From Leptospira haakeii (GTDB taxonomy: Bacteria > Spirochaetota > Leptospiria > Leptospirales > Leptospiraceae), in assembly GCF_002812045.1 (NCBI RefSeq), contig NZ_NPEG01000005.1:1-64000 (forward strand): 64,000 nucleotides of DNA, given 5' to 3'. Each line of letters starts with the position of its first letter. Within the stretch, counting starts at the first letter, position 1. A model generated the notes under the pieces. The model was not told where the DNA came from. It made no database searches and saw only the letters and a program-made list of their open reading frames with translations. Of this stretch, positions 1-6,575 are shown piece by piece. The position numbers and the translations under genes are program-made.

Positions 1-1
1 G

Positions 2-151
2 ACAACGTACGTATTTCTCGGATTAAATGGGTATAGTATAGAAGTGCCAGAAGAAGAAGTCGTATCGATTATGCTGCGAGTTGCAGATGGAAGCATAGAT
101 GAAACCAATCTATCGACTTGGTTAAAAGATAGTTCAAATCCTCGCAAGTAG
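2..151 (+). CDS. doc: Doc/Fic-family toxin, C-terminal fragment (cut by window edge)
   Basis: The last 49 codons of an open frame that enters from the left edge. The residues TTYVFLGLNGY, then an acidic stretch and a segment LRVADGSIDE, match the C-terminal part of death-on-curing (Doc) toxins, which follow the Fic motif. Doc proteins phosphorylate elongation factor Tu and are neutralised by a Phd-type antitoxin, which would lie to the left. The Fic motif is outside the window, so activity cannot be judged. The gene ends 12 bases before the core of the first attC site, so it is the cargo of cassette 1. Toxin-antitoxin cassettes are common stabilisers of large integron arrays. Confidence 0.75.
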   Translation, partial: TTYVFLGLNGYSIEVPEEEVVSIMLRVADGSIDETNLSTWLKDSSNPRK

Positions 152-163
152 GTGCTCGACGTC

Positions 164-317
164 GGCTAACTATCGGCTCTGACGCTTCGCTTCGGGTTCG
201 CAAGCGACCCTCGCTTAGCCTTCGGCACATTTCGCTTTGTCACTCGCCTTGCAGTAGCAAGTCTCGCGCCAAGTCCTAACGAACTCGCGAAACGTCGTCA
301 AGCCTTGGTCGTTAGCC
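164..317 (+). repeat. attC site 1 (type A arms)
   Basis: Left core GGCTAAC at 164-170 and right core GTTAGCC at 311-317 are exact reverse complements. The inner left arm GGCTCTGACG (175-184) pairs with CGTCAAGCC (296-304) apart from one extra C in the left arm. This is the extrahelical base that directs integrase to the bottom strand in known attC sites. The central part is itself full of short inverted repeats. Confidence 0.9.
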
Positions 318-353
318 GAAATGCGGTCCAATAATATATAAAGAGGAATAAAA

Positions 354-1130
354 TTGATAACAATATACAAATCAAATAATTACCAAGAGATAGAGTTATT
401 TAGGTCAGTTCTTGATAATGAAGAAATTAACTCTTTCGTTAAAGGAGGGGAATTGAATGCTCTAAAATTTGCATTACCAGAAAATGATGCACTAATAGAG
501 TTATGTGTTTCTGAGAAAGATTTATTATCTGCACTTTATTTGTTAAAGCTTCCATTGACTGAAGAGTTATTAGAAATTATACAAAGATCCTCTAAGTTGA
601 CTCACTATTCGAATGATAATATTGATAACTCGAAAATAAAAAATCAGAATTTCGGAAATACAAGTATTTTGACCATTTCACTATTAATTGTTGGTATAGT
701 TGCTTTACTAATAAGCTACTTTGATATAAAAGCAAAGTATAATTCTTTGAATTTAGATTTAAATTCTGATCTATATGTCTATTCTGAATATGATAATGTT
801 GAAAACTGTATTCTTTCATATTACAAAGAGAATGATAAATTGAGTTCATGGATATGCTACGGTGAAGACGGTCAGCAGGTTAGTAATAAGTTTTATGATA
901 TTAATGGAAAAATAGAAGTTCATTATTTCCATGACATCCCCTCGGAAAATTTCGATCACTCTATAGCGTATGACGTTAATGGATTAAAAACTGCAGAGCG
1001 TTTTGATACAGATCACGATAATAGATTCGATAAAACTGTCTATTTTGATGAATTAGGAAAAGAAATTAGATCTGAAATTGATCGTAATTCGAACGGAAGG
1101 ATAGAAAAATCGGAAATTATAAATAAGTAG
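354..1130 (+). CDS. DUF2007 membrane protein with C-terminal EF-hand-like loops
   Basis: 258 residues, TTG start at 354 with AGAGGA about 7 bases upstream. Residues 1-66 resemble the DUF2007 (putative signal-transducing) domain. Residues 104-123 form one transmembrane helix. The C-terminal part holds a DxDxDN motif at 218-223 and a complete 12-residue EF-hand consensus loop from D243 to E254 (DRNSNGRIEKSE), so calcium binding is plausible. It is the cargo of cassette 2 and sits between attC1 and attC2. Low GC compared with the attC sites. Function unknown; the combination of a signalling-like domain, membrane anchor and calcium loop is read from the sequence, and the role is not known. Confidence 0.8.
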   Translation: MITIYKSNNYQEIELFRSVLDNEEINSFVKGGELNALKFALPENDALIELCVSEKDLLSALYLLKLPLTEELLEIIQRSSKLTHYSNDNIDNSKIKNQNFGNTSILTISLLIVGIVALLISYFDIKAKYNSLNLDLNSDLYVYSEYDNVENCILSYYKENDKLSSWICYGEDGQQVSNKFYDINGKIEVHYFHDIPSENFDHSIAYDVNGLKTAERFDTDHDNRFDKTVYFDELGKEIRSEIDRNSNGRIEKSEIINK

Positions 1131-1149
1131 GCCTTACTGACCACACTTC

Positions 1150-1305
1150 GCCTAACTATCGGTGCTTCCGCTCCGTTCGAGGCTGCTTCGCACCTCTCAC
1201 TCGGGCTTCGCCACATTTGCTCAGTCACTCGAATTGCAGAGCAATTCTCGTGCCTGTCTTCGCTTCGCTCAGCGCGCAAACGTCGGAACACCTTGGTCGT
1301 TATAC
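1150..1305 (+). repeat. attC site 2 (type B arms)
   Basis: Left core GCCTAAC at 1150-1156; right core GTTATAC at 1299-1305. The inner arms GGTGCTTCCG and CGGAACACC pair with one extra C on the left, as in site 1 but with a different arm sequence (type B). The right core does not pair with the left core of this site. It pairs instead with the left core of attC3, as expected because its last six bases belong to the next cassette. Confidence 0.9.
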
Positions 1306-1460
1306 GCAAGTGCTTAAATTTTTTTCGAAATAGTAAATATGAAATAGCTGCAAGAATTGAATTTTGCTTATGACTATATTTGGAGTCTTACTAAAATAGA
1401 TTACATAGAATCTGTCTGCAATCTTTACTCGAATTTAAATCGACTGACTGGATAATCAGA

Positions 1461-1820
1461 ATGTATCAAATACCGAAAAATCTAGATTTATCAAAGATAA
1501 TTGGCCAAGCTATCAGCCAAATACATATCGGTAAATATGACTTTCAATTCGATCTCGGGGATGTTCATTTTGCAGTTCAATCTCCAATTAAGCTATTTAA
1601 AGACAAGAAAGTAATTGCGCTTTGGCAAGAAGGCGTTTGGCCAGAAAAAGGATTCATAGAACTTTTCAATCTAAATGTAATCAATTTTCTAATTCCTGAC
1701 AACTATACTATTATTATTCAGTTTGAAGAAAGCTTAGAACTACACTTATATGATAACTCTGATCAGTATGAAAGCATGCAGATCACTATTAAAAGTGAGT
1801 CAATATCCTGGATAATTTAG
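1461..1820 (+). CDS. Hypothetical cassette protein (DUF6188-like)
   Basis: 119 residues, no signal peptide or membrane helix. The segment IGQAISQIHIGKYDFQFDLG followed by alternating hydrophobic strands resembles small beta-rich proteins of the DUF6188 type, but this is from memory and uncertain. It is the only gene of cassette 3, preceded by a 155-base leader after attC2 and followed by attC3. The ATG at 1461 has no strong ribosome-binding site. Such short, single-gene, unknown-function cargo is typical of chromosomal integrons. Confidence 0.65.
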   Translation: MYQIPKNLDLSKIIGQAISQIHIGKYDFQFDLGDVHFAVQSPIKLFKDKKVIALWQEGVWPEKGFIELFNLNVINFLIPDNYTIIIQFEESLELHLYDNSDQYESMQITIKSESISWII

Positions 1821-1898
1821 TTGGGAACGCCATCGATATCATCTTTATTTTTTTGTATATTTTTAATATTATAGAAAAAAATTAAACAACGCACCTGC

Positions 1899-2040
1899 GT
1901 ATAACTATCGGCTCTGACGCATCGCTTCGAGATTGCTTCGCAACTCTCGCTTGGCCTTCGGCACATTTTGTTTCCGTCACTTCGTTTGCATGCGCAAACT
2001 CGTGCCGTCACAAAACGTCGTCAAGCCTTGTTCGTTAGGC
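1899..2040 (+). repeat. attC site 3 (type A arms)
   Basis: Left core GTATAAC at 1899-1905 is the exact reverse complement of the right core of attC2 (GTTATAC, 1299-1305), so cassette 3 is closed by matching cores. Right core GTTAGGC at 2034-2040. Inner arms GGCTCTGACG and CGTCAAGCC pair with the same extra C as in site 1. Confidence 0.9.
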
Positions 2041-2065
2041 GAACATCCGATAACTTCTTTCTTTT

Positions 2066-2257
2066 TTATTTTAGGGTTAAATATTCTTTAATAAAGCCTA
2101 AGTGAATTTTTCCATAGGTTTTGTCCGCTCCTTTGATGTTCAGGTGCCGAGATTTGAGTTTCATCCAGGTAATTAGATTTAATAGAAATGTTCTATCTGG
2201 TGCCGTATTCGGAGCGGGGATTGAGCATCTGATAGCAGGATTTTGCTGTAGGGGCAA
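2066..2257 (-). CDS. Doubtful reverse-strand ORF in cassette 4
   Basis: 63 codons on the minus strand in the only cassette without a forward gene. The product is basic and lysine-rich with no recognised domain. The cassette has only about 280 bases outside its attC site, and no forward frame of useful length was seen. Reverse-oriented or non-coding cassettes are known in large integrons, where they can carry their own promoter. No convincing ribosome-binding site was found, so this may be a chance frame, a remnant or a non-coding RNA cassette. Confidence 0.3.
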   Translation of the reverse strand: MPLQQNPAIRCSIPAPNTAPDRTFLLNLITWMKLKSRHLNIKGADKTYGKIHLGFIKEYLTLK

Positions 2258-2313
2258 TTTGCAGAATTAGTAAAATGCAACTAATTGAATGCACCGTGTT
2301 TGGATCGGACGTC

Positions 2314-2451
2314 GCCTAACTTGCGGTGCCTCCGCTCCGCTCAAGGCTGCTTCGCAACTCTCGCTCGGGCTTCGCCACATTCGCCTCCGTCACTTCGTTT
2401 GCTAAGCAAACTCGTGCCGTTGCGAACGTCGGAGCACCTTGGTCGTTAGGC
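2314..2451 (+). repeat. attC site 4 (type B arms)
   Basis: Left core GCCTAAC at 2314-2320 exactly complements the right core of attC3 (2034-2040), closing cassette 4. Right core GTTAGGC at 2445-2451. Inner arms GGTGCCTCCG and CGGAGCACC pair with one extra C. At 138 bp it is the shortest of the six intact sites. Confidence 0.9.
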
Positions 2452-2465
2452 GAAAGTTGGCAAGA

Positions 2466-3050
2466 ATGAATTTTACAAAGAAAATGATGAGAAATATATT
2501 CGTATTGTTGCTTTTTCTTTTTAGCTTTTCCGCATATTCTGAATCGAGTGAAATCTTAAGAATAAGAGAAGTTTATAAAAGCGCGCAAGAGTTTCAGAAG
2601 ACAAATTCAAATAATTCAATTGAATATGTTAAATATTGGGATGAAGATAAAAAGAGTCTATCTAACTGGGAAAGATTAGATAAAAATTCTAAGAAAGACA
2701 ATGATGTGTTAAGTTTTCTTAGATTATTCAAGGAACAAGATAAAATATCTTCGATATTAATAGAGGAAACTACACCTTCTGGAGATTGGGTTCATACAAC
2801 GGAATATTATTTCTATGAAAATCATAAGATGGCTTTCATATTTTCAATTCTCTCTACCTTTTATGGCAATGTGAGAGTTGAAAAGCGTTTATACTTTGAT
2901 AATAGTTTTAGAAAAATTAGAGAGTTAAAATCAGTTTACGATCTTCAAACTAATAAGGAATTAAAGGACCGAGATGGTGATTTTATGGATCGTAAGGTTT
3001 TAATAGCTAAAGATTCAGTTTCTTTATTTAAGTTATTGAATTTGCATTAG
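2466..3050 (+). CDS. Exported hypothetical cassette protein
   Basis: 195 residues from ATG 2466; an in-frame TTG at 2439 lies inside attC4 and is unlikely to be used. A second ATG at 2484 is possible. The N-terminus has basic residues, a hydrophobic LLLFLFSFS core and a likely signal-peptidase site after AYS, so it is probably exported to the periplasm. The middle holds aromatic strand-like segments. The C-terminus carries a DRDGDFMDRKV motif that resembles the DxDxD calcium motif of the cassette 2 protein. Function unknown. It is the sole gene of cassette 5. Confidence 0.75.
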   Translation: MNFTKKMMRNIFVLLLFLFSFSAYSESSEILRIREVYKSAQEFQKTNSNNSIEYVKYWDEDKKSLSNWERLDKNSKKDNDVLSFLRLFKEQDKISSILIEETTPSGDWVHTTEYYFYENHKMAFIFSILSTFYGNVRVEKRLYFDNSFRKIRELKSVYDLQTNKELKDRDGDFMDRKVLIAKDSVSLFKLLNLH

Positions 3051-3097
3051 GTTCTTGAATAAACGTTTGATTTTATTGTTTTAATTTGCCAACCTTC

Positions 3098-3249
3098 GCC
3101 TAACTATCGGTTCTGGACGCAGCGCTTCGAGATGCTACGCACTCTCGCTCGGCCTCCGGCACATTTCGCTTTGTCACTCGTCTTGCATGGCAAGCCTCAT
3201 GCCAAGTCCTTCGGACTCGCGAAACGTCGTCAAGCCTTGGTCGTTAGTC
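3098..3249 (+). repeat. attC site 5 (type A, slightly diverged)
   Basis: Left core GCCTAAC at 3098-3104 complements the right core of attC4, closing cassette 5. Right core GTTAGTC at 3243-3249. The left arm GGTTCTGGACG differs from the type A arm by two changes and pairs less well with CGTCAAGCC on the right. The rest of the site is close to sites 1, 3 and 6. Confidence 0.87.
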
Positions 3250-3343
3250 GCAATTTTTAACAGATCTACTCTAAATAAAATGATAAACTTTATTGCACTC
3301 GACTTACAACTTTGGAAATCATTAGTGAGCGTGGTTTTAATCA

Positions 3344-3769
3344 GTGCTTAGAAAATTTTATCAAAATCGGAAATTCTTGGCGAAAAAGAGTTGGGCGAAT
3401 AAAGGAATTACAATTGCTTCAATCAGTTTGTTGCTCTCTTGCGATGGCATTTTAAGAATTGAAAATAATGTTTTTATTAGAAACAAAATTAATTCAAAAT
3501 CATATTTATCAAAATTCACTGGTGAATGTGATATATATTTCAATTTACTTAAGATTAAAGGAGTGGCATTCACTCCTAATCCTGAAAAGATTATTTATCG
3601 AGCAAAAGTTTATATAGAAGATGGAATTTTAGAGCATTTCACAATAACTTGGTCGAAAGAATCAAAATATAGGGTTCATTTAAAATGTCCAAATTATAAG
3701 GAAGTTATCAAGGAATTTGATTATCCGTCTATAGAGCCGCGTCATTTTTACTTTGAGCTTGAAGAATAA
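3344..3769 (+). CDS. Putative lipoprotein, cassette cargo
   Basis: 141 residues with a GTG start at 3344. A long basic N-terminus is followed by a hydrophobic segment and SLLLSC with the cysteine at residue 33, a plausible spirochaetal lipobox. The mature part is rich in beta-strand-like segments and has two further cysteines. No domain recognised. It is the single gene of cassette 6. The start is uncertain because no strong ribosome-binding site precedes any candidate. Confidence 0.62.
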   Translation: MLRKFYQNRKFLAKKSWANKGITIASISLLLSCDGILRIENNVFIRNKINSKSYLSKFTGECDIYFNLLKIKGVAFTPNPEKIIYRAKVYIEDGILEHFTITWSKESKYRVHLKCPNYKEVIKEFDYPSIEPRHFYFELEE

Positions 3770-3833
3770 AGAGATTTAAATATCTCAAGATTTGTGATTA
3801 TTCGATATGCGCTTTTATAACTTTAAAAACTGC

Positions 3834-3987
3834 GACTAACTATCGGCTCTGACGCATCGCTTCGAGATTGCTACGCAACTCTCGCTTGGCCTTCGGCACA
3901 TTTCGCTTTGTCACTCGTCTTGCATAGCAAGCCTCGCGCCAAGTGCTTGCGGACTTGCGAAACGTCGGAGCACCTTGGTCGTTAGGC
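3834..3987 (+). repeat. attC site 6 (mosaic: type A left, type B right)
   Basis: Left core GACTAAC at 3834-3840 is the exact complement of the right core of attC5 (GTTAGTC, 3243-3249). Right core GTTAGGC at 3981-3987. The left arm is type A (GGCTCTGACG) but the right arm is type B (CGGAGCACC), so the inner arms pair poorly. The site may be less active. Confidence 0.87.
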
Positions 3988-4029
3988 GCCATTCCAGACC
4001 ATGCCTCATATCAGTTTTGGGAGTTTAAA

Positions 4030-4614
4030 ATGAAATCTTTTTTATTTATAGCATTCGCTTGTATAATTTTGCCTATTACAAGTAATTGTGCCTTCACCGA
4101 CGTAACCGTAGATCCGATTCCGCGTCGCCCATTATTTAATAACAAACTTTCTCGTCAGATCGTTATCAAAGTGCATGATATTGCAGACCGCACATCCTTC
4201 AAAAGCCAAGGTGTAAAAAAGAATGGTTTCGGTATGGTAACTGCAAATGTTTATACAGCCAAACAACCTTCCTTAATTCTTCAAACAATTCTCATGGAAG
4301 AGCTTAATAATGCTGGGTTTGTGGCGGCTGAAATCGACGACGGTAATGCCCCGTCGATCGAGATTTATTTAAAGACATTCTTCAATGAGCCAGAAATTGG
4401 CTTCTGGGCCATTTCTTACTACACAGCTATTGATTCTGAGGTAATCGTTAATATTCCTGGGCACGGTATCTATCGCCGTAGAATAAGTACGGTTCATGAT
4501 CAACTTTCCATTGGTATGGGTTTTTATCGGCAGCAGAGTTTTGAATTGGCGATTGAAGATTATTTCCACAAACTGTTTCCGGCATTGATGGAACTTCTTG
4601 GAGAGGTTCACTGA
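4030..4614 (+). CDS. Putative lipoprotein, cassette cargo (YajG-like?)
   Basis: 195 residues from ATG 4030; the frame extends further left into attC6 but that part is not credible. The N-terminus has a hydrophobic core and PITSNC with the cysteine at residue 20, a relaxed spirochaetal lipobox. The overall layout, with a V-P-rich start, a central segment on pairing of subunits and a C-terminal helix, is loosely like YajG-type lipoproteins, but this is a weak resemblance. First gene of cassette 7; its TGA overlaps the ATG of the next gene by one base, so the two are probably translated together. Confidence 0.68.
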   Translation: MKSFLFIAFACIILPITSNCAFTDVTVDPIPRRPLFNNKLSRQIVIKVHDIADRTSFKSQGVKKNGFGMVTANVYTAKQPSLILQTILMEELNNAGFVAAEIDDGNAPSIEIYLKTFFNEPEIGFWAISYYTAIDSEVIVNIPGHGIYRRRISTVHDQLSIGMGFYRQQSFELAIEDYFHKLFPALMELLGEVH

Positions 4615-4814
4615 TGTATTCACGACGACTTTTAATTCTGTGTCTTTTTCTGTTTCACTTCGTTACTTCTGGATGCATATACACATTATATTTTATAGAT
4701 AAAGATAGTAATGCCGAGAAAAAATGGCGAAGAATCACTCCTGAAGAATATCGCAAATTACAGAAGGAGCAGACCCCTCGCAAAAGTAATCCGTTAGATA
4801 TGAACGGCGACTAA
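4614..4814 (+). CDS. Small lipoprotein, cassette cargo
   Basis: 66 residues. Starts with ATG overlapping the stop codon of the upstream lipoprotein gene. It has a clear lipoprotein signal: RRLLILCLFLFHFVTSGC with the cysteine at residue 21. The mature part is short, charged and lysine-rich. The stop codon TAA is contributed by the left core of the decayed attC7 (GACTAAC), an arrangement often seen where cargo genes end inside attC. Function unknown; likely a partner of the preceding lipoprotein. Confidence 0.68.
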   Translation: MYSRRLLILCLFLFHFVTSGCIYTLYFIDKDSNAEKKWRRITPEEYRKLQKEQTPRKSNPLDMNGD

Positions 4815-5370
4815 CTATTGCCTATAGCATTACATTTTGGATTGCTTGTGCGTCCTCGTTCTAGGCTTGATTGGTAACCGGACATTATATACTCGCAGGG
4901 TTCCTTCATAATGAAAATTATTTTTGTTGCACGTATTAGTATTGATTCTTCAGGACGCGTCTTAGTCAAACCAAGTAATGCGAACCTGAGCCTAATATAT
5001 CGCGAAGCTATGGAAGTAGGCTGGGAGAACTTTTCACTAGTAGCTCCTCCTAATCCAGTTCGTGCTCCATTAGCATTATCTGAATGGTGGTTCGCCCGGA
5101 TACTCGCGGCGTGTCGTGAGGTAAATTGTTTGTTGTTCTTGACACCCGCTACGCGATTTTCAGGTTTCCAGTTGAATTCTCTGTACAAACTCTTGCTTGC
5201 ATATTTGGCAGCGCTTTTGCCATTCTTTTCATGGTTATCTCCGAATACAATTACTGCGAAGTACCGTTAGTAGATAAACCTTTCAACATACATAATATAA
5301 AAATGAAAGCTAAGTCGTTTATATAAACTCGGGCTGCGGGCAGAACGTCACCGAGCTTTGGTCATTAGCA
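4809..5370 (+). repeat. Decayed or split attC site 7
   Basis: Left core GACTAAC at 4809-4815, within a ten-base context matching the complement of cassette 7's left end with one mismatch. The usual right arm does not follow. About 510 bases later, 5328-5370 holds a diverged right half: CTCGGGCT, then GAACGTCACCGAGC, CTTTGGTC and ATTAGCA, against the normal GAACGTCGGAGCACC, CTTGGTC and GTTAGGC. Either the site was interrupted, or two decayed sites flank an eighth cassette. It marks the visible right end of the array. Confidence 0.6.
4911..5270 (+). pseudogene. Probable frameshifted cassette gene
   Basis: 119 codons. The first 75 or so residues (MKIIFVARISIDSSGRVLVK, then IYREAMEVGW) look like a genuine small soluble protein of a type I associate with integron cassettes, though that is from memory. 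After about residue 72 the frame turns hydrophobic and loses this character, and another frame from 5126 to 5326 runs on past the stop. A frameshift near 5125 is likely. It lies between the two halves of the decayed attC7, so it may be the last, degenerating cassette of the array. Confidence 0.45.
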
Positions 5371-5396
5371 AGGTAAAATTATATTAATTATCAACT

Positions 5397-5420
5397 TGAC
5401 TATGATAAATTGAATAGTCA
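5397..5420. promoter_or_regulatory. Inverted repeat upstream of the VOC gene
   Basis: TGACTAT and ATAGTCA form a perfect 7-base inverted repeat with a 10-base spacer, overlapping a TTGACT hexamer that could act as a -35 box. It is a candidate operator; the binding protein is not known. Confidence 0.4.
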
Positions 5421-5430
5421 TTAATATTAT

Positions 5431-5458
5431 CTTAGCTACTAGCAATCTAGCTAAGGAG
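5431..5458 (+). promoter_or_regulatory. Hairpin covering the ribosome-binding site
   Basis: CTTAGCTA (5431-5438) and TAGCTAAG (5448-5455) form an 8-bp stem with a 9-base loop. The right arm overlaps AAGGAG (5453-5458), the ribosome-binding site 5 bases before the ATG at 5464. Folding would hide the site, so translation could depend on temperature or a bound factor. The structure is seen; the regulation is inferred. Confidence 0.45.
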
Positions 5459-5463
5459 TTTAA

Positions 5464-5949
5464 ATGCAGAAGATTGTAACTTTTCTTTGGTTTAACGATC
5501 AGGCAAAAGAAGCGGTAGATCTTTATGTATCGCTCTTTCAAAATGCGAAAATAACAAACACATCATATCTTACAGAGTCAGTGGCGAAAGCAGCAGGAAA
5601 GAAGCCTAGAGATTTATCAGCAATAGACTTTGAGCTGAATGGCCAAAACTTTACTGCGTTAAATGGTGGTCCGATGTTTACTTTTACTGAGGCCATCTCA
5701 ATAGCGGTAAACTGCAAAACTCAAGAAGAAATTGATAAGTTATGGGAAGCATTATCCAAAGGCGGCGAAGAAATTGCTTGCGGATGGCTTAAAGATAAAT
5801 ACGGCGTAACGTGGCAGATTATGCCGGAAAGTCTAGACATCATGATGCGTGATCCGGACACAGTTAAAGCGGATCGGGTTGGCGCTGCTATGCTTAAGAT
5901 GGGTAAGTTGAATATAATCGAACTCGAAAAGGCCTACAAAGGCGAATGA
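5464..5949 (+). CDS. VOC-family protein (PhnB / 3-demethylubiquinone-like)
   Basis: 161 residues. The opening KIVTFLWFNDQAKEAVDLYV matches the PhnB-type branch of the vicinal oxygen chelate (glyoxalase/bleomycin-resistance) fold, annotated in databases as 3-demethylubiquinone-9 methyltransferase-like without proof of that activity. Later hallmarks are the NGGPMFTFTEAIS and GWLKDKYGVTWQIMP segments. Length is normal for the family. AAGGAG precedes the ATG by 5 bases but lies in a hairpin. A RibD-like reductase gene follows after 13 bases, so the two are probably co-transcribed. The substrate is unknown. Confidence 0.85.
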   Translation: MQKIVTFLWFNDQAKEAVDLYVSLFQNAKITNTSYLTESVAKAAGKKPRDLSAIDFELNGQNFTALNGGPMFTFTEAISIAVNCKTQEEIDKLWEALSKGGEEIACGWLKDKYGVTWQIMPESLDIMMRDPDTVKADRVGAAMLKMGKLNIIELEKAYKGE

Positions 5950-5962
5950 TAAAAAGGACCAC

Positions 5963-6529
5963 ATGAGAAAGTTAATTGCAGCAATTAATATGACGATTGA
6001 TGGGTTTTGTGATCATACTTCAGGTGTGCCTGACGAAGAAATACATCAACATTATGCGGACTTGTTGAGAAGTGGCGGCGCTGCTTTATATGGCAGGATA
6101 ACCTACCAGCTAATGGAATTTTGGCGAACCGTGCTGGAAAATCCCACAGGCGATAAAGCGATGGACGATTTTGCCGTCGCAATAGACGAAATCCCAAAGA
6201 TTGTTTTTTCCCGCACACTGGAAAATTTAGATTGGAAAAGTGCGAAATTAGCAAGTAAAGACCTTGAGAAAGAAGTTTTGGAACTCAAACAACAATCGGG
6301 AAAAGATGTATTTGCATGCAGTCCAAGCTTGATTGTAGCTTTGACAAAACTTAATTTAATAGACGAGTATCAACTTTGTATTCACCCAGTTATCGCGGGA
6401 AGTGGCTTGCCGTTATTTAAAGACATCAGTGAAAAAATTACGCTGAAACTCATAAAGACCCGATCGTTTAGTGGTGGTGCAGTTATTCTTTATTATGAAC
6501 CGATAAACAAAACGACAACTAATCGCTAA
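5963..6529 (+). CDS. Dihydrofolate reductase-family protein (RibD C-terminal domain)
   Basis: 188 residues. The N-terminus KLIAAINMTIDGFCDH and the later LYGRITYQLMEFW, FACSPSLIVALTKLNLIDEY and PVIAGSGLPLF segments are the hallmarks of stand-alone RibD-C/DHFR-like proteins (YyaP/YwjB type). These share the NADPH-binding reductase fold with riboflavin reductase, but a true folate or riboflavin role is not established. It lies 13 bases after the VOC gene. A second member of the family is at 10028-10624. Confidence 0.86.
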   Translation: MRKLIAAINMTIDGFCDHTSGVPDEEIHQHYADLLRSGGAALYGRITYQLMEFWRTVLENPTGDKAMDDFAVAIDEIPKIVFSRTLENLDWKSAKLASKDLEKEVLELKQQSGKDVFACSPSLIVALTKLNLIDEYQLCIHPVIAGSGLPLFKDISEKITLKLIKTRSFSGGAVILYYEPINKTTTNR

Positions 6530-6575
6530 TATGGAGTTAAATGTAATTACCTAAAAAATAATTAAAGAAGAAAAA

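Larger units (their letters stand above)
1..5370 (+). mobile_element. Integron gene cassette array (no integrase in window)
   Basis: Six well-preserved attC sites and one decayed site alternate with short, mostly + strand genes. Cassette boundaries, cut between G and TT of the right core, are about 311/312, 1299/1300, 2034/2035, 2445/2446, 3243/3244 and 3981/3982, giving cassettes of roughly 988, 735, 411, 798 and 738 bp. Each cassette's left core matches its own right core by complementarity, as circular excision requires. Orientation of the sites puts attI and the integrase to the left, outside the window. Without an integrase in view this could be part of a complete chromosomal integron or an integrase-less attC cluster (CALIN). 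The site structure is seen directly; mobility is inferred. Confidence 0.88.

Noticed and set aside
1040..1309. Reverse-strand ORFs lying within attC sites (also 1817-2011)
   Set aside because: They are open because the repetitive attC sequence happens to lack stops in that frame; no ribosome-binding site or family, and they span cassette boundaries.
2439..2465. TTG start at 2439 for the cassette 5 protein
   Set aside because: This start is inside attC4 and would place attC-derived residues before a clear signal peptide starting at ATG 2466.
164..3987. The regular repeats as a CRISPR array
   Set aside because: Repeats are about 150 bp, spaced 280-830 bp apart by genes, and have complementary ends, which does not fit CRISPR.
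3943..4029. Upstream extension of the cassette 7 lipoprotein frame
   Set aside because: It lies in attC6, and the signal peptide begins at ATG 4030.
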